A program made the position numbers and the translations under genes. The notes below the pieces were generated by a model. It saw nothing but the letters and a program-made list of their open reading frames with translations, was not told the DNA's origin and ran no database searches. Positions 25,788 to 34,541 of a DNA stretch of 64,000 nucleotides are shown here, piece after piece. The DNA is from Flavobacterium sp. Root901 (GTDB taxonomy: Bacteria > Bacteroidota > Bacteroidia > Flavobacteriales > Flavobacteriaceae), in NCBI RefSeq assembly GCF_001429765.1, contig NZ_LMJB01000001.1, positions 125,896-189,895 of the forward strand, given 5' to 3'. Position 1 is the first letter of the stretch. Each line of letters begins with the position of its first letter.

Positions 25788-27989
25788 TTATTTTGATTCG
25801 ATCAGGTGAGCATAAACGCCATTTTGTTGCAGCAATTCCTGATGAGAACCACGTTCTACTATTTTTCCAAACTCCATAACTATTATTTCGTCACAATCAA
25901 TTATGGTACTTAATCTGTGCGCTACAATTAGGCACGTACAGCCTCTTTTCTTAATATTATCCATGACTGTTTTTTCTGTAGTCGGATCAAGGGCGCTCGT
26001 GGCTTCATCCATAACTAAAATTGTAGGATTGCCAGATAAAGCTCTGGCGATTTCTATTCGCTGACGCTGTCCGCCGCTAAAATTAGTTCCGCCTTCCATA
26101 ACGCTGCTGTCATAGCCGTCACTTCTCGCTGCAATGACATCGTGAATCACGGCATCCCTTGCAGAATTTATAATGTGTTTTTCGGGAATCATAGCGTCCC
26201 AAAAAGAAATATTTTCTTTGATTGTTCCATTAAATACAATTACATCCTGATCTACAACAGCCAGTGAGCTTGTAATAATGTTTCTGGAAATGGTATTTCG
26301 GTCTTTACCATCAAGCAAAACTTCTCCCTGCCACGGATCATACAATCCCGATGCAATCCTCGCTACTGTAGATTTTCCGCTTCCGGAACCGCCCACGAGG
26401 GCAACTCTGCTTCCTGGTTTTAATTTTAAACTGAAGTTTTCGATCAATGCCGGCATTGTGGTGTTGTACCCAAAGGTGACATTTTTCATTTCAAAATAGC
26501 CTATCAGCTTATTTTTAGGAGCATCTCCAGTATTAAACGGATTGTTTTGACCGGATTCTTTTTCTCTAAACTGATTGTCAACTTCATAATTTAATACGTC
26601 GTCTATACGTCCCATATCACTTTCTGTTTCATGAAGCATATTACCAACGTTTACTAATTGATTTACAGGTGAAATAAAATTGTTCATCAAATATGTAAAG
26701 GCTACTAATGTTCCCAGAGTCATTTCGCCATCCATGATTCGTAAAGCTCCAATCCCAAGAATTAAAGAACTGGTTAAGGATGTAATTAAACTCGGCACTA
26801 CATTAAGCCTGATTGTTAACCAGCCTAATTCCTGCTGTGCGTTCATTACTTTTGCGAGATAACCAATCCAGTTGATAAAAAAATCATTTTCCCTTCCAGA
26901 TGCTTTTAGGGTTTCAACCATGCTAATTCCGGAAGTTGTGGTTCCGAGTAATTTTCCGGTTTCATTGCTTAATCTTCGGCTTCCGTCTTTTCTCGCCGTT
27001 GCAAAAAGTTTAATAAAAACAACGTTTAATGCGGCCATAAAAATCCCAATTAAGGTTAAGGTCACATCATAAGAAAACATCAAAATGGCATAAAAAATAA
27101 TTACTATAACATTTAAGGCTGCATTCGCCAGATCACCACTTAATAGTTTGGCGACCTTATCGTTTAACGAAACCCTGTTGCCTACTTCTCCGCTGTAACG
27201 CTGGGTAAAAAAAGCTATGGGCAAATGAAAAACATGCCACAAAAACTTACTGGAAGTAACAAGCGCCAGTTTTGTTTCGAGCTTAAGTAAAAAATACTGC
27301 TGAAGATAGACCAAAAGTGAATTTACAATTAAGATACCGCCCATTATTAAAAGCAGCGGCATTACAAATCCCGAGAAATTATTAATAAGGTATTTATCTA
27401 TAAAAACAGTAAGAAAAGAAGGAATTACCAATCCCGGAATTACCAAAAATAAACTGGCAATAATGATATAAGTTATACTTAACTTAGAACTTGATATTCT
27501 GGAAAGCAAAGAACCTGCAAGTCCTTTTTTTTCATTTCCTTTCTCAAAACTTTCGCTTACGTCAAAAGTCAGGACAACACCGGTATAGGCATCATCAAAT
27601 TCCTGATGACTAACAGTATATCTTCCCTGCGCAGGATCACTTAAATATACTTTGTTTTTGGTAAACCCTTCGAGTACCAAAAAGTGATTAAAGTTCCAAA
27701 AGATGATGGCCGGCGTTTTAATCTGCATGAGTTTCTCGATCGATTTGGCATATCCTTTCGCCTCCAGTCCAAACTCTTTTGCCGCTTTAATAATATTAGT
27801 GGCTTTAAGACCATCTCTGGAAACACCGCAGGCGATTCTTAATTTTTCTAAAGGAACAAATTTGCCAAAATGACCTAAAATAATACTTAAAGCCGCTGCA
27901 CCGCATTCCACACTTTCCATCTGCAAAACAGTTGGAACCTTTGTTGGCCGGGCTTGTTTTTCAATAACAAAAGTGGTACTATTTCCCAT
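25788..27989 (-). CDS. NHLP-type ABC transporter with C39 leader peptidase
   Basis: This 733-residue protein starts with a peptidase C39 domain: MESVECGAAAL (catalytic Cys29), NHFLVLEG (His102) and DPAQG (Asp118). Six transmembrane helices follow (about 170-450), then an ABC ATPase domain with GGSGSGKSTVARI, FSGGQRQRIEIARAL and ILVMDEATSALD. C39 transporters cut after the Gly-Gly of a leader and export the core. That fits the eight Gly-Gly leader peptides encoded nearby. All three catalytic residues and all ATPase motifs are present, so it should be active. It lies 9 bp after the HlyD-type gene. Confidence 0.92.
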   Translation of the reverse strand: MGNSTTFVIEKQARPTKVPTVLQMESVECGAAALSIILGHFGKFVPLEKLRIACGVSRDGLKATNIIKAAKEFGLEAKGYAKSIEKLMQIKTPAIIFWNFNHFLVLEGFTKNKVYLSDPAQGRYTVSHQEFDDAYTGVVLTFDVSESFEKGNEKKGLAGSLLSRISSSKLSITYIIIASLFLVIPGLVIPSFLTVFIDKYLINNFSGFVMPLLLIMGGILIVNSLLVYLQQYFLLKLETKLALVTSSKFLWHVFHLPIAFFTQRYSGEVGNRVSLNDKVAKLLSGDLANAALNVIVIIFYAILMFSYDVTLTLIGIFMAALNVVFIKLFATARKDGSRRLSNETGKLLGTTTSGISMVETLKASGRENDFFINWIGYLAKVMNAQQELGWLTIRLNVVPSLITSLTSSLILGIGALRIMDGEMTLGTLVAFTYLMNNFISPVNQLVNVGNMLHETESDMGRIDDVLNYEVDNQFREKESGQNNPFNTGDAPKNKLIGYFEMKNVTFGYNTTMPALIENFSLKLKPGSRVALVGGSGSGKSTVARIASGLYDPWQGEVLLDGKDRNTISRNIITSSLAVVDQDVIVFNGTIKENISFWDAMIPEKHIINSARDAVIHDVIAARSDGYDSSVMEGGTNFSGGQRQRIEIARALSGNPTILVMDEATSALDPTTEKTVMDNIKKRGCTCLIVAHRLSTIIDCDEIIVMEFGKIVERGSHQELLQQNGVYAHLIESK

Positions 27990-27998
27990 TGGTATTTA

Positions 27999-29261
27999 TT
28001 AATATAGATCAAAAAATTTCTTGAATGCAGGTACTACAATCGTTACAGGAGGTTCTTTTTTTATGGTTACTTTTCCCATACACGAAGTACCTTCTTTTAT
28101 AAAAAGCTCCGGGCCTTTTGCAGATGTCCATTTATAGCCGCTGTACGATTTTGGATCTTTTTCAAAATCTACATGTACTTCAAATAATGGTCCTTGTGCC
28201 AAAAGCCCTTTGGCAAGCTGATCGTTTTTAACAGAAGTCAGCATACCTTGCTGCGTTACAGGAAAATCTGAAACATAGGTTACTTTTCCCTTTATGAATC
28301 CGTATTCCTGAGGCTGCACGGTCGACGGAACTACTAAAGCTTCCATCCCTTTTCGTATTTTTTTTCCATCTTGCGACGGAATGTATAAAACACCTTTTAA
28401 CACGGCCAGTTTTGCTTCGTTCAGGTTTTTGAGTTTAAACAGAGGCGTTCCGGCAGCAACAACAATTCCTGCATCAGTTAAAACCTCTATAACTTCTCCG
28501 TCGTAAGGACTTTTTATATTTTTTTGCTGATCGTATCTTTCGGTCAAAAACTGAAGATTTCGTTCTGCTTCGGCAATTCTCTGGTTTTGGAGTGTTACTT
28601 TTTGCTGAAGATCGTAACCTAAATTATGCTGTTGTGTTGAAGTTTCTACGGTTTGTCCTTTTAAACGCTCAATTGTATTTTTTGAAGCTTCAATCTGCTG
28701 TCTCGTAACGGCTACTTCAGATTTGGTTATTAAGCCTTTGCTAAGCAGGCCATTTTCTGATTCCAATTGATTATTGAGGAAAATTAATTTCTTTCTTTCT
28801 GCTTCAATTTCACCCTGGATACTTACGCGCGTCTGCTTTATCAATTCACTTTGCAGCTGTGTTCCCTGACTTCCGTAAGAAGCGAGTTTTCCCATTTCAA
28901 ATTTTCGATCAGATACTACGGCTTTTGCATCTTCTATCTGCTGATGCAGTTCCGGCTGTTGTATGGTGGCAATGATATCGCCTTTTTTTACATGATGTCC
29001 AATGGCGACTTTTAATTCTACCAGCTGTCCCTGCGATGTAGCGACAACTTCGTGAACTTCGCCTCCCTGAACTACTCCAATTACATCTAATTTTGTTTTT
29101 ACGGTTCCCATAAATGCCCATAATACACCTGTAAACAATGCTACTGCCACGGTAACAAGTGCGATCCAGGCTTTTGGTCCTGTAACTTTAATTAACTGAT
29201 CTAATTTTTCCGGAGTAGAAAGCTTTTCTAACGCCGATTTTCTAAAAAAACTTGCTGACAT
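27999..29261 (-). CDS. HlyD-type periplasmic adaptor of the RiPP exporter
   Basis: This 420-residue protein has one N-terminal membrane anchor (about 33-52: AWIALVTVAVALFTGVLWAF). A lipoyl-like half (VVATSQGQLVELKVAIGHHVKKGD) is followed by a long coiled-coil hairpin (about 105-235) and the second lipoyl half (IKSPYDGEVIEVLTDAGIVV), then a beta-barrel region. This is the layout of the membrane-fusion subunit of NHLP bacteriocin export systems. It should link the two ABC subunits in the inner membrane to the TolC-type channel encoded just upstream. Spacing is 17 bp upstream and 9 bp downstream. Confidence 0.9.
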   Translation of the reverse strand: MSASFFRKSALEKLSTPEKLDQLIKVTGPKAWIALVTVAVALFTGVLWAFMGTVKTKLDVIGVVQGGEVHEVVATSQGQLVELKVAIGHHVKKGDIIATIQQPELHQQIEDAKAVVSDRKFEMGKLASYGSQGTQLQSELIKQTRVSIQGEIEAERKKLIFLNNQLESENGLLSKGLITKSEVAVTRQQIEASKNTIERLKGQTVETSTQQHNLGYDLQQKVTLQNQRIAEAERNLQFLTERYDQQKNIKSPYDGEVIEVLTDAGIVVAAGTPLFKLKNLNEAKLAVLKGVLYIPSQDGKKIRKGMEALVVPSTVQPQEYGFIKGKVTYVSDFPVTQQGMLTSVKNDQLAKGLLAQGPLFEVHVDFEKDPKSYSGYKWTSAKGPELFIKEGTSCMGKVTIKKEPPVTIVVPAFKKFFDLY

Positions 29262-29278
29262 AGTTTCTGGGTTTTTTA

Positions 29279-30847
29279 TTAATTTTCTGTATTTGGAACA
29301 GTATAAAATGCATTTTGAATAACTTTAAAATCAAGGCTTTCTTTAGAAACAAGTGTACCTGTTTCATGTCTGAGGCTTATAATTGCATTTGAAAATTGCT
29401 GCTCTGCATTTAGATATTCTAATTCTGAATAAGTGAATCTTTCCTGAAACAGCATTAAGTTTAAAAGAGTGGTTAAACCCATTTGAAATTTTACCTGTTC
29501 GTTGTCAAAAGCCTGTTTATGGAATCCCATAGATTCTTTTGCCTTTTCCAGAATTAAAACACTATTATTTAAGTTATTAAGTGCTGAATTTACATTCAAA
29601 TCAACATTTCTGCGGGTGTTGTCGCTTATTACGGTCTGATCTTTTACCGCAATTTTATTGATGGCATAATTTCCTTTTGCCAGATTATTATTTAAGGCAA
29701 ATGAAAAGGTTAATTTTGCTCCTATTCCAACATCCTGGCCCTGATTATTTACAAATGATGAAAATGTTTTGTCAACTCCATTTCCTACGCTTGTACTGCC
29801 GTAATAGGCAAAACCGGTCAAATCCAGTTGTGGTTTTAAATTATTTTCAGCAAGTTGGTATTGAAGTTCTACTGCTTGTGTAACTTTTTCGATCGCTTTT
29901 AAATCGCCCCGATTGTTCTGAGCACTTTTAATAAGTGATTTTTTATCGATATTTTCCTTGTATCCACTTTCTGCAACTACCGGAAAATCACTTGTTGGAT
30001 CACCAAGTTGTTCGCTTTCTTCGTCAGATAAACCAATGGCTCTTCCTAAATTTAATCTTGCGTTATATAAATTTTGCCTGGCAGAATACGTTAGTCTTTC
30101 CTGATTAGTTAAATCGGCATTTACCTGAGCCATATCGCTTTCCGGTTTTTTATCTGCTTTTATCAACTCTTTGGTAATTTCCAAAACATTCCTTACCCTG
30201 CTTTCGTTTTGTATATAAACATCCAGACTTTTAAATGCGGTATAATAACTCCAATAAGCAAGCCCGATCTGCAGAATTTCGTATGAGTTTGTAAATTGGT
30301 AATCAAACTTGTTTTTATCAATATAAAGTTCGGCTACCTGTTCTCCCGTTGTTATCACTTTTTTTCCTCTTCCCCTTAAAAGAGGCTGTGTCAATGAAAA
30401 ATTAATAACTCCGGTATGAGTTCCGTAAAACTGTCCAACAAACTGATTGAAGGAATTCAACGGAAAATTACTGTCGTTATAAAGATATCTTAAACTAACT
30501 TCTGCAATTTGTGAGGTTCGGAACCTTTTTTGCAAACCAGCCGAAAAATCTACGGAATTCGACTTAAGAGATCTGTCGATGTATTGATTTCGCGGGTCGG
30601 CATCATATAAATTCAGCCTGCTGTTTTGATACGAAAGCCCTGAATTTAAATTAAAATCAAATGTGCTCCATTGTACCTGAAGTTCTCCTTCAGCATTTTG
30701 TATCGCATAGTAATTTCTTTTAATATTCGGACTTTTGTCAAAAGCTATAGTCGAAATTTCAATTAAATCACATTTGATTTTAGATTGACTTTGTACGTTT
30801 TGAACAGCCGTTATCAATACTGCAAAAAAGATATAGTTAAACCTCAT
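29279..30847 (-). CDS. TolC-family outer membrane channel
   Basis: This 522-residue protein has a signal peptide (about 1-20) and two tandem outer-membrane efflux repeats rich in long helices. Conserved stretches include NFSLTQPLLRGRGKKVI near residue 150 and NLYNARLNLGRAIGL near 265. It should form the trimeric exit duct for the HlyD/ABC complex, completing a one-step route from cytoplasm to outside. Presence of a dedicated TolC in the same operon shows that the cores are meant to leave the cell. It starts 30 bp after the cyclic-nucleotide-binding gene. Confidence 0.9.
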   Translation of the reverse strand: MRFNYIFFAVLITAVQNVQSQSKIKCDLIEISTIAFDKSPNIKRNYYAIQNAEGELQVQWSTFDFNLNSGLSYQNSRLNLYDADPRNQYIDRSLKSNSVDFSAGLQKRFRTSQIAEVSLRYLYNDSNFPLNSFNQFVGQFYGTHTGVINFSLTQPLLRGRGKKVITTGEQVAELYIDKNKFDYQFTNSYEILQIGLAYWSYYTAFKSLDVYIQNESRVRNVLEITKELIKADKKPESDMAQVNADLTNQERLTYSARQNLYNARLNLGRAIGLSDEESEQLGDPTSDFPVVAESGYKENIDKKSLIKSAQNNRGDLKAIEKVTQAVELQYQLAENNLKPQLDLTGFAYYGSTSVGNGVDKTFSSFVNNQGQDVGIGAKLTFSFALNNNLAKGNYAINKIAVKDQTVISDNTRRNVDLNVNSALNNLNNSVLILEKAKESMGFHKQAFDNEQVKFQMGLTTLLNLMLFQERFTYSELEYLNAEQQFSNAIISLRHETGTLVSKESLDFKVIQNAFYTVPNTEN

Positions 30848-30877
30848 TTAAATCTGATGTTTAAGGTTAATACTGGA

Positions 30878-31399
30878 TTATGCTTCTGAAAATCGGTGCA
30901 AAATCTGGCCAAAACGTGCACCCGCCTGAGCCACTCCGTCTAATATTTTTGTATCTATTAAATCTTCTTCTTCCGGCGTACCGTATCCTAACTGATCTGT
31001 TGTTTTTCTTAATCTGTTAGAAAGGAATAAAGCCAGAGCGTAATAGAAATTAGCTTTGAAATCAGGATTTGTACTAAGTCTAAGGTCTATTACTTCTCGT
31101 GATATTTTATACACCGCAGAAGTTTTTCTGGCAATTACAGAAACAGATGGCGGTCTTGTTTCCAGAAAAGACATTTCGCCGACAACTTCTCCGGTTCCCA
31201 ATGTTGCAATATCTTCTTTTTCGCCGCTCTCTGCACATACAGATAACTGACCCGATAACACAATGTATAAGCTGTCAATAAAACTGCCTTTCTGAATCAG
31301 TTTTTCGCCTGTTCTCAATTCTATTTTCTGCCCATTGTGAATTAACCATTCTACATCTTTATTATTAAACTGACCTAAGAAAAAAAGTGCTCTTTTCAT
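30878..31399 (-). CDS. Stand-alone cyclic-nucleotide-binding domain protein
   Basis: This 173-residue protein is one Crp-type cyclic-nucleotide-binding domain (about 1-110) plus a helical tail, without a DNA-binding helix-turn-helix. The phosphate-binding cassette reads VGEMSFLETRPPSVSV: Gly74-Glu75 and Arg82 match the Glu and Arg that hold the ribose and phosphate of cAMP in Crp-like domains, so ligand binding is plausible. It sits between a precursor gene and the TolC gene of the export operon, and an adenylate cyclase gene lies in the same locus. It could be a cAMP-sensing subunit that gates export or modification, but no partner is visible in the sequence. Confidence 0.8.
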   Translation of the reverse strand: MKRALFFLGQFNNKDVEWLIHNGQKIELRTGEKLIQKGSFIDSLYIVLSGQLSVCAESGEKEDIATLGTGEVVGEMSFLETRPPSVSVIARKTSAVYKISREVIDLRLSTNPDFKANFYYALALFLSNRLRKTTDQLGYGTPEEEDLIDTKILDGVAQAGARFGQILHRFSEA

Positions 31400-31523
31400 A
31401 ATTTTGTTCTTTTAAGATTATACTAATTTATTTGAATTCTGTTTGTTGATTAAGACAATCAGTCTGTTAAACCTGACATCTTAAATTTAGATTTAGAGTT
31501 AAAAAAAACTCACTTAAAACTTA

Positions 31524-31859
31524 TTAATAAATATTCCCTAAAGAATCATATAAGCTTTCATAGTCTGTAATAGCGGAGTCTTTTGAAGTCCCGCCGCTAA
31601 GTTTATCCAGTTTTTTTTCATCCAGTTCCTGATCTTTATGCTGCATTTTTACAGGAATATTGATGTATAAGTATTCCGGATCTGACTGGTCTGTCACTTT
31701 GATTTTCTTACCTGTTGGCAGACTTCTTCCAAAAAATTTCTCTAACGTTGCCTCGGGGTTTTTAATCAATGATTTTTTAAAATCATCGTTTAACCAGGCC
31801 TCGGTAATTATCCTAAAAAATACATCCTGACCTTTTCTTTGTTCTTCTGTTAAAATCAT
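31524..31859 (-). CDS. NHLP-leader RiPP precursor 1 (first gene of export operon)
   Basis: This 111-residue protein has an NHLP-type leader (nitrile-hydratase-alpha-like): ITEAWLNDDFKKSLIKNPEA, then LPTGKKIKVTDQSDPEYLYI, then LDEKKLDKLSGG. Cleavage after Gly-Gly (residues 89-90) would leave a 21-residue core starting TSKDSAITDYESLYDS. The core has three Tyr, six Ser/Thr and no Cys. The leader is more divergent than those of the other seven precursors, and this is the only one placed directly before the export genes. It may have a special role, such as priming the system, or represent an older copy. Confidence 0.8.
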   Translation of the reverse strand: MILTEEQRKGQDVFFRIITEAWLNDDFKKSLIKNPEATLEKFFGRSLPTGKKIKVTDQSDPEYLYINIPVKMQHKDQELDEKKLDKLSGGTSKDSAITDYESLYDSLGNIY

Positions 31860-31915
31860 TTTCTTTTTTCTTAAAATTTAAATTTTGCTTCTAATGATAT
31901 TGGTGTAATCAAATT

Positions 31916-32572
31916 TTATCTCAAAGAATTAATTAACTCTTTTGGCGAAATATCATATTGATTTAAAAATAGCTTTGAGAAATAATGCACATCATTATAC
32001 CCTACAGAATAAGCAACCTGCGAAATTGAGTTTTGAATATAATTGTCAATCAAATGTTTGGCTTTATGCAGTCTCAAGATTCGTATGTACTTGTTTGGTG
32101 TAAGGTGTACCAGATTTGCAATTTTTCTGTGCAGCTGTCTTTCGCTTACTGCCATTTTATAAGACAGTTCGTAGAGGTTCATATCATTTTGGCTGATCGA
32201 ACTGTAAATTTCTTTTTCTAAATTGAGCAGCCAGTCCTGATCCAGCTTGGTTACTTTTTGCGGATTAATTTTATTCTCACACAAGTCCTGAACATTTTTA
32301 TTAGATTCGTAGATGTCAAAAATTTCCGGACGTCCCTGAACTGTAAGGCTTACAGATTTGGATTTGATTCCGTCTATAATTTCTTCAATCAGGTCATTAA
32401 TTTGTTTGCTGCTCGAGAAGATAATTTCGCTCTGCGTTTTATTATCTGCAATATTGGGCTTACTGGCCTCAATAATATTCTCTAACGGATTTTTAATATT
32501 CTGAACTATCTGATTTAAAATATCTGGGGAAGACCAATCTATTGTGGTGCTTTTTGTCATTTCATTCATCAT
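31916..32572 (-). CDS. AraC-type regulator with degenerate histidine-kinase-like N-terminus
   Basis: Starting from the ATG at 32572 this is a 218-residue protein; a longer frame exists only from a TTG at 32614. The C-terminal half (about 115-218) is an AraC DNA-binding domain with two helix-turn-helix units (MAVSERQLHRKIANLVHLTP and ISQVAYSVGYNDVHYFSKLF). The N-terminal half (about 15-80) resembles the dimerization helix of a histidine kinase: QNIKNPLENIIEA takes the place of the usual HExRTPL motif, with Gln where the phosphorylated His would be. It may be a remnant of a hybrid two-component protein that lost its receiver and kinase parts. It lies just upstream of precursor 1 and is the likely regulator of the export operon. 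Confidence 0.75.
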   Translation of the reverse strand: MMNEMTKSTTIDWSSPDILNQIVQNIKNPLENIIEASKPNIADNKTQSEIIFSSSKQINDLIEEIIDGIKSKSVSLTVQGRPEIFDIYESNKNVQDLCENKINPQKVTKLDQDWLLNLEKEIYSSISQNDMNLYELSYKMAVSERQLHRKIANLVHLTPNKYIRILRLHKAKHLIDNYIQNSISQVAYSVGYNDVHYFSKLFLNQYDISPKELINSLR

Positions 32573-32735
32573 TTGTAATAGAATTAACTGGTTAATCAAA
32601 AAATCTGTATACAATACTTTTTAAGAAATTACCTCTTTTAATTATGATGTATTAAAGCCATTTGTGCGATTGATTGAATCATCATAAAGATTTTAATACG
32701 TCTTATTTTTTGTTTTTCAACTATTTAAAGGAGAA

Positions 32736-33401
32736 TTAGCAGGTGTGATACTGATATTCGCTGGTTTTAAATATTGAGTGAGGTATTTTATCAACGTACT
32801 GAGATGTTACGAGATACTTGTTGTTATAATAAAATTCTTTTAAGCCTTCATAACTCATTGCAATTGGAATCGTTTCAGAACCCAGGTAATTAACAGAAGA
32901 TCCTATCACTTTTGCTTTAATTCCCAGCAGGTTCATGATTCTTAAAAGTTTACTGTCACACTCTGCAAAGGCAACACCATTTTCCTGTTCGCAAATGGGT
33001 GCGATTGCGCAAACCATTAATCTTTTAAAAAGCGTTTTATCGTTGATGTTTCTTTTGGTTGCAAAACGGCCAATGTGCCAGATTGATGACAATTTTTCTG
33101 AATAACTGAAAAAACTTAAAGGATCAATATCAAAAATTTTCTGAAGAGGGAGTTTAGTTTTATAATCCCATTTAATTACCCGGATAGATCCCTGGATGTT
33201 TCCGGAAAAATCTTTAGCAACAAAAATTTCAGAATCTTTAAAATAATTCAGTTCTTCGTCATACACTTCCTGGGTGTCTGTTACAATTTCGTTTACACTT
33301 ACATCTTCACAATGATGATTAAAGTTTTCTTCGACTACAAACTTGGCTAATTCTGTTAGCTGATCTAGTTCTAATTTTTCTAAGTAGTTTTGGTTTATCA
33401 T
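32736..33401 (-). CDS. GNAT-fold acyltransferase of FeeM/LuxI type in the RiPP locus
   Basis: This 221-residue soluble protein has the layout of N-acyl amino acid synthases and LuxI-like enzymes (GNAT fold). A central strand pair reads FVAKDFSGNIQGSIRVIKW (about 81-99), WHIGRFATKRN is at about 128-138, and GVAFAECDSKLLRIMNLLGIK is followed by a late Tyr/Gly-rich strand. These enzymes transfer a long acyl chain from acyl-carrier protein or CoA to an amine. GNAT acyltransferases that lipidate proteusin-type precursors are known (selidamides), so this may acylate a Lys or the N-terminus of one of the cores. A signalling molecule is the alternative. Its promoter region contains two tandem operator-like palindromes. 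Fold moderately sure; substrate inferred. Confidence 0.6.
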   Translation of the reverse strand: MINQNYLEKLELDQLTELAKFVVEENFNHHCEDVSVNEIVTDTQEVYDEELNYFKDSEIFVAKDFSGNIQGSIRVIKWDYKTKLPLQKIFDIDPLSFFSYSEKLSSIWHIGRFATKRNINDKTLFKRLMVCAIAPICEQENGVAFAECDSKLLRIMNLLGIKAKVIGSSVNYLGSETIPIAMSYEGLKEFYYNNKYLVTSQYVDKIPHSIFKTSEYQYHTC

Positions 33402-33428
33402 GGTTATTTTTGGTTCAGTTGATTACAT

Positions 33429-33436
33429 CAAAGCTA
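33429..33436 (-). promoter_or_regulatory. -7 promoter element of the GNAT gene
   Basis: The minus strand reads TAGCTTTG, a match to TAnnTTTG, 28 bp upstream of the ATG at 33401. No TTG lies at the -33 distance; the first palindrome (33459-33475) occupies that region instead, which is what an activator-dependent promoter would look like. Confidence 0.5.
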
Positions 33437-33458
33437 ATTTTCATATAGCACACCTCCG

Positions 33459-33513
33459 CTACACTATCGGGTAGTATTAAACTGTAAATCAATAAACTAC
33501 ACTAAAGGGTAGT
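33459..33513. promoter_or_regulatory. Two tandem operator-like palindromes between divergent genes
   Basis: Two near-identical 17-bp elements, CTACACTATCGGGTAGT (33459-33475) and CTACACTAAAGGGTAGT (33497-33513), start 38 bp apart. Each has inverted CTAC and GTAG arms separated by 8 bp. They lie upstream of the GNAT gene at about -35 and -75 relative to its likely start, and about 240-290 bp before the divergent LuxR-type gene. The 347-bp gap 33402-33748 contains nothing else that I can support. Confidence 0.65.
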
Positions 33514-33751
33514 GTATTTATGTTAAATTAAATTCGCTAAAAGAGAAGAATTTTACTGTAAATAAAAAACTACATTTTCTGGTGAGCCTGCGCTGGCAAG
33601 CCTTTAAGTAAAATCTCACAAAAAAATTTAACAAAAAATCGGGCGTAACAATTTGATAATCAATAAGTATTATTATTCTTATTTTTACAAGATTTCTGTA
33701 ATTCTTTTCATACATTACAAAAAATAATTACATTTGGTAAAACTATGAGTG

Positions 33752-34516
33752 ATGACAGACCAGGATTCTAATTCGTTTTTTGATTCCAGAAACACAATTT
33801 ACGGCTTGACAGATGATGAAAGGGCACAAAAATTTCATTATTTAGAACCCATTAAGGCATTTGCAAGAGCAACATATACCAGTATTTACGTGATAGATTA
33901 TTTGGAACAGGGATTCGAATTTGTTTCAGATAACCCTTTATTTCTATGCGGAAATACAGCGCAGGAAGTTCTTGAAATGGGATATGCTTTTTATTTTAAA
34001 CATGTTCCTCCGGCAGATTTAGATTTATTACTGAAAATCAATTCTATAGGCTTTGATTTTTATGAAAAAACACCCGTTGAAGACAGAATTCTTTACACAA
34101 TTTCTTATGATTTTCATTTAAAAAATCAGGAAGGGAAATTAATTTTAATCAACCAAAAACTTACACCTGTGTTTTTAACCAATACCGGAAAAATCTGGAA
34201 AGCGATCTGTATTATTTCCTTATCGTCTGAGCGTAAAGCGGGGAACGTTAAAATACATAAAAACGGAGAAAATCTGGTGCATAGTTATAATCTGGTCCTG
34301 GATCATTGGGAAGATTCTCAGAAAATATCTTTGTCTAAAAGAGAGCAGGAAATTTTGCAGCTTTCGACCAGAGGCTTTACTATAAATGAAATTGCAGAAG
34401 CAGTATTTCTCTCTCCGGATACCGTAAAATTTCACAGAAAAAAGCTTTTTGAAAAACTTGAAGTAACCAATATTTCTGAAGCTATTGTTTTTGCGACCAA
34501 TAATAAATTAATATAA
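33752..34516 (+). CDS. LuxR-type regulator with PAS-like sensor domain
   Basis: The ATG at 33752 gives 254 residues; a GTG one codon earlier is also in frame. The N-terminal part (about 25-175) resembles a PAS domain (YTSIYVIDYLEQGFEFVSDN), and the C-terminus (about 190-250) is a LuxR/GerE helix-turn-helix: LSKREQEILQLSTRGFTINE, then VFLSPDTVKFHRKKLFEKL. No receiver domain is present. It is the only plus-strand gene inside the RiPP locus, placed between the LanM-type gene (convergent) and the GNAT gene (divergent). It is a good candidate for binding the tandem palindromes at 33459-33513. Confidence 0.85.
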   Translation: MTDQDSNSFFDSRNTIYGLTDDERAQKFHYLEPIKAFARATYTSIYVIDYLEQGFEFVSDNPLFLCGNTAQEVLEMGYAFYFKHVPPADLDLLLKINSIGFDFYEKTPVEDRILYTISYDFHLKNQEGKLILINQKLTPVFLTNTGKIWKAICIISLSSERKAGNVKIHKNGENLVHSYNLVLDHWEDSQKISLSKREQEILQLSTRGFTINEIAEAVFLSPDTVKFHRKKLFEKLEVTNISEAIVFATNNKLI

Positions 34517-34541
34517 CTCATAACGTTTTACGGCTATAACT

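Noticed and set aside
33518..33715. A 65-codon minus-strand frame in the gap before the LuxR-type gene
   Set aside because: The product has no recognisable pattern and lies upstream of the regulatory palindromes, so I treat it as a chance frame.
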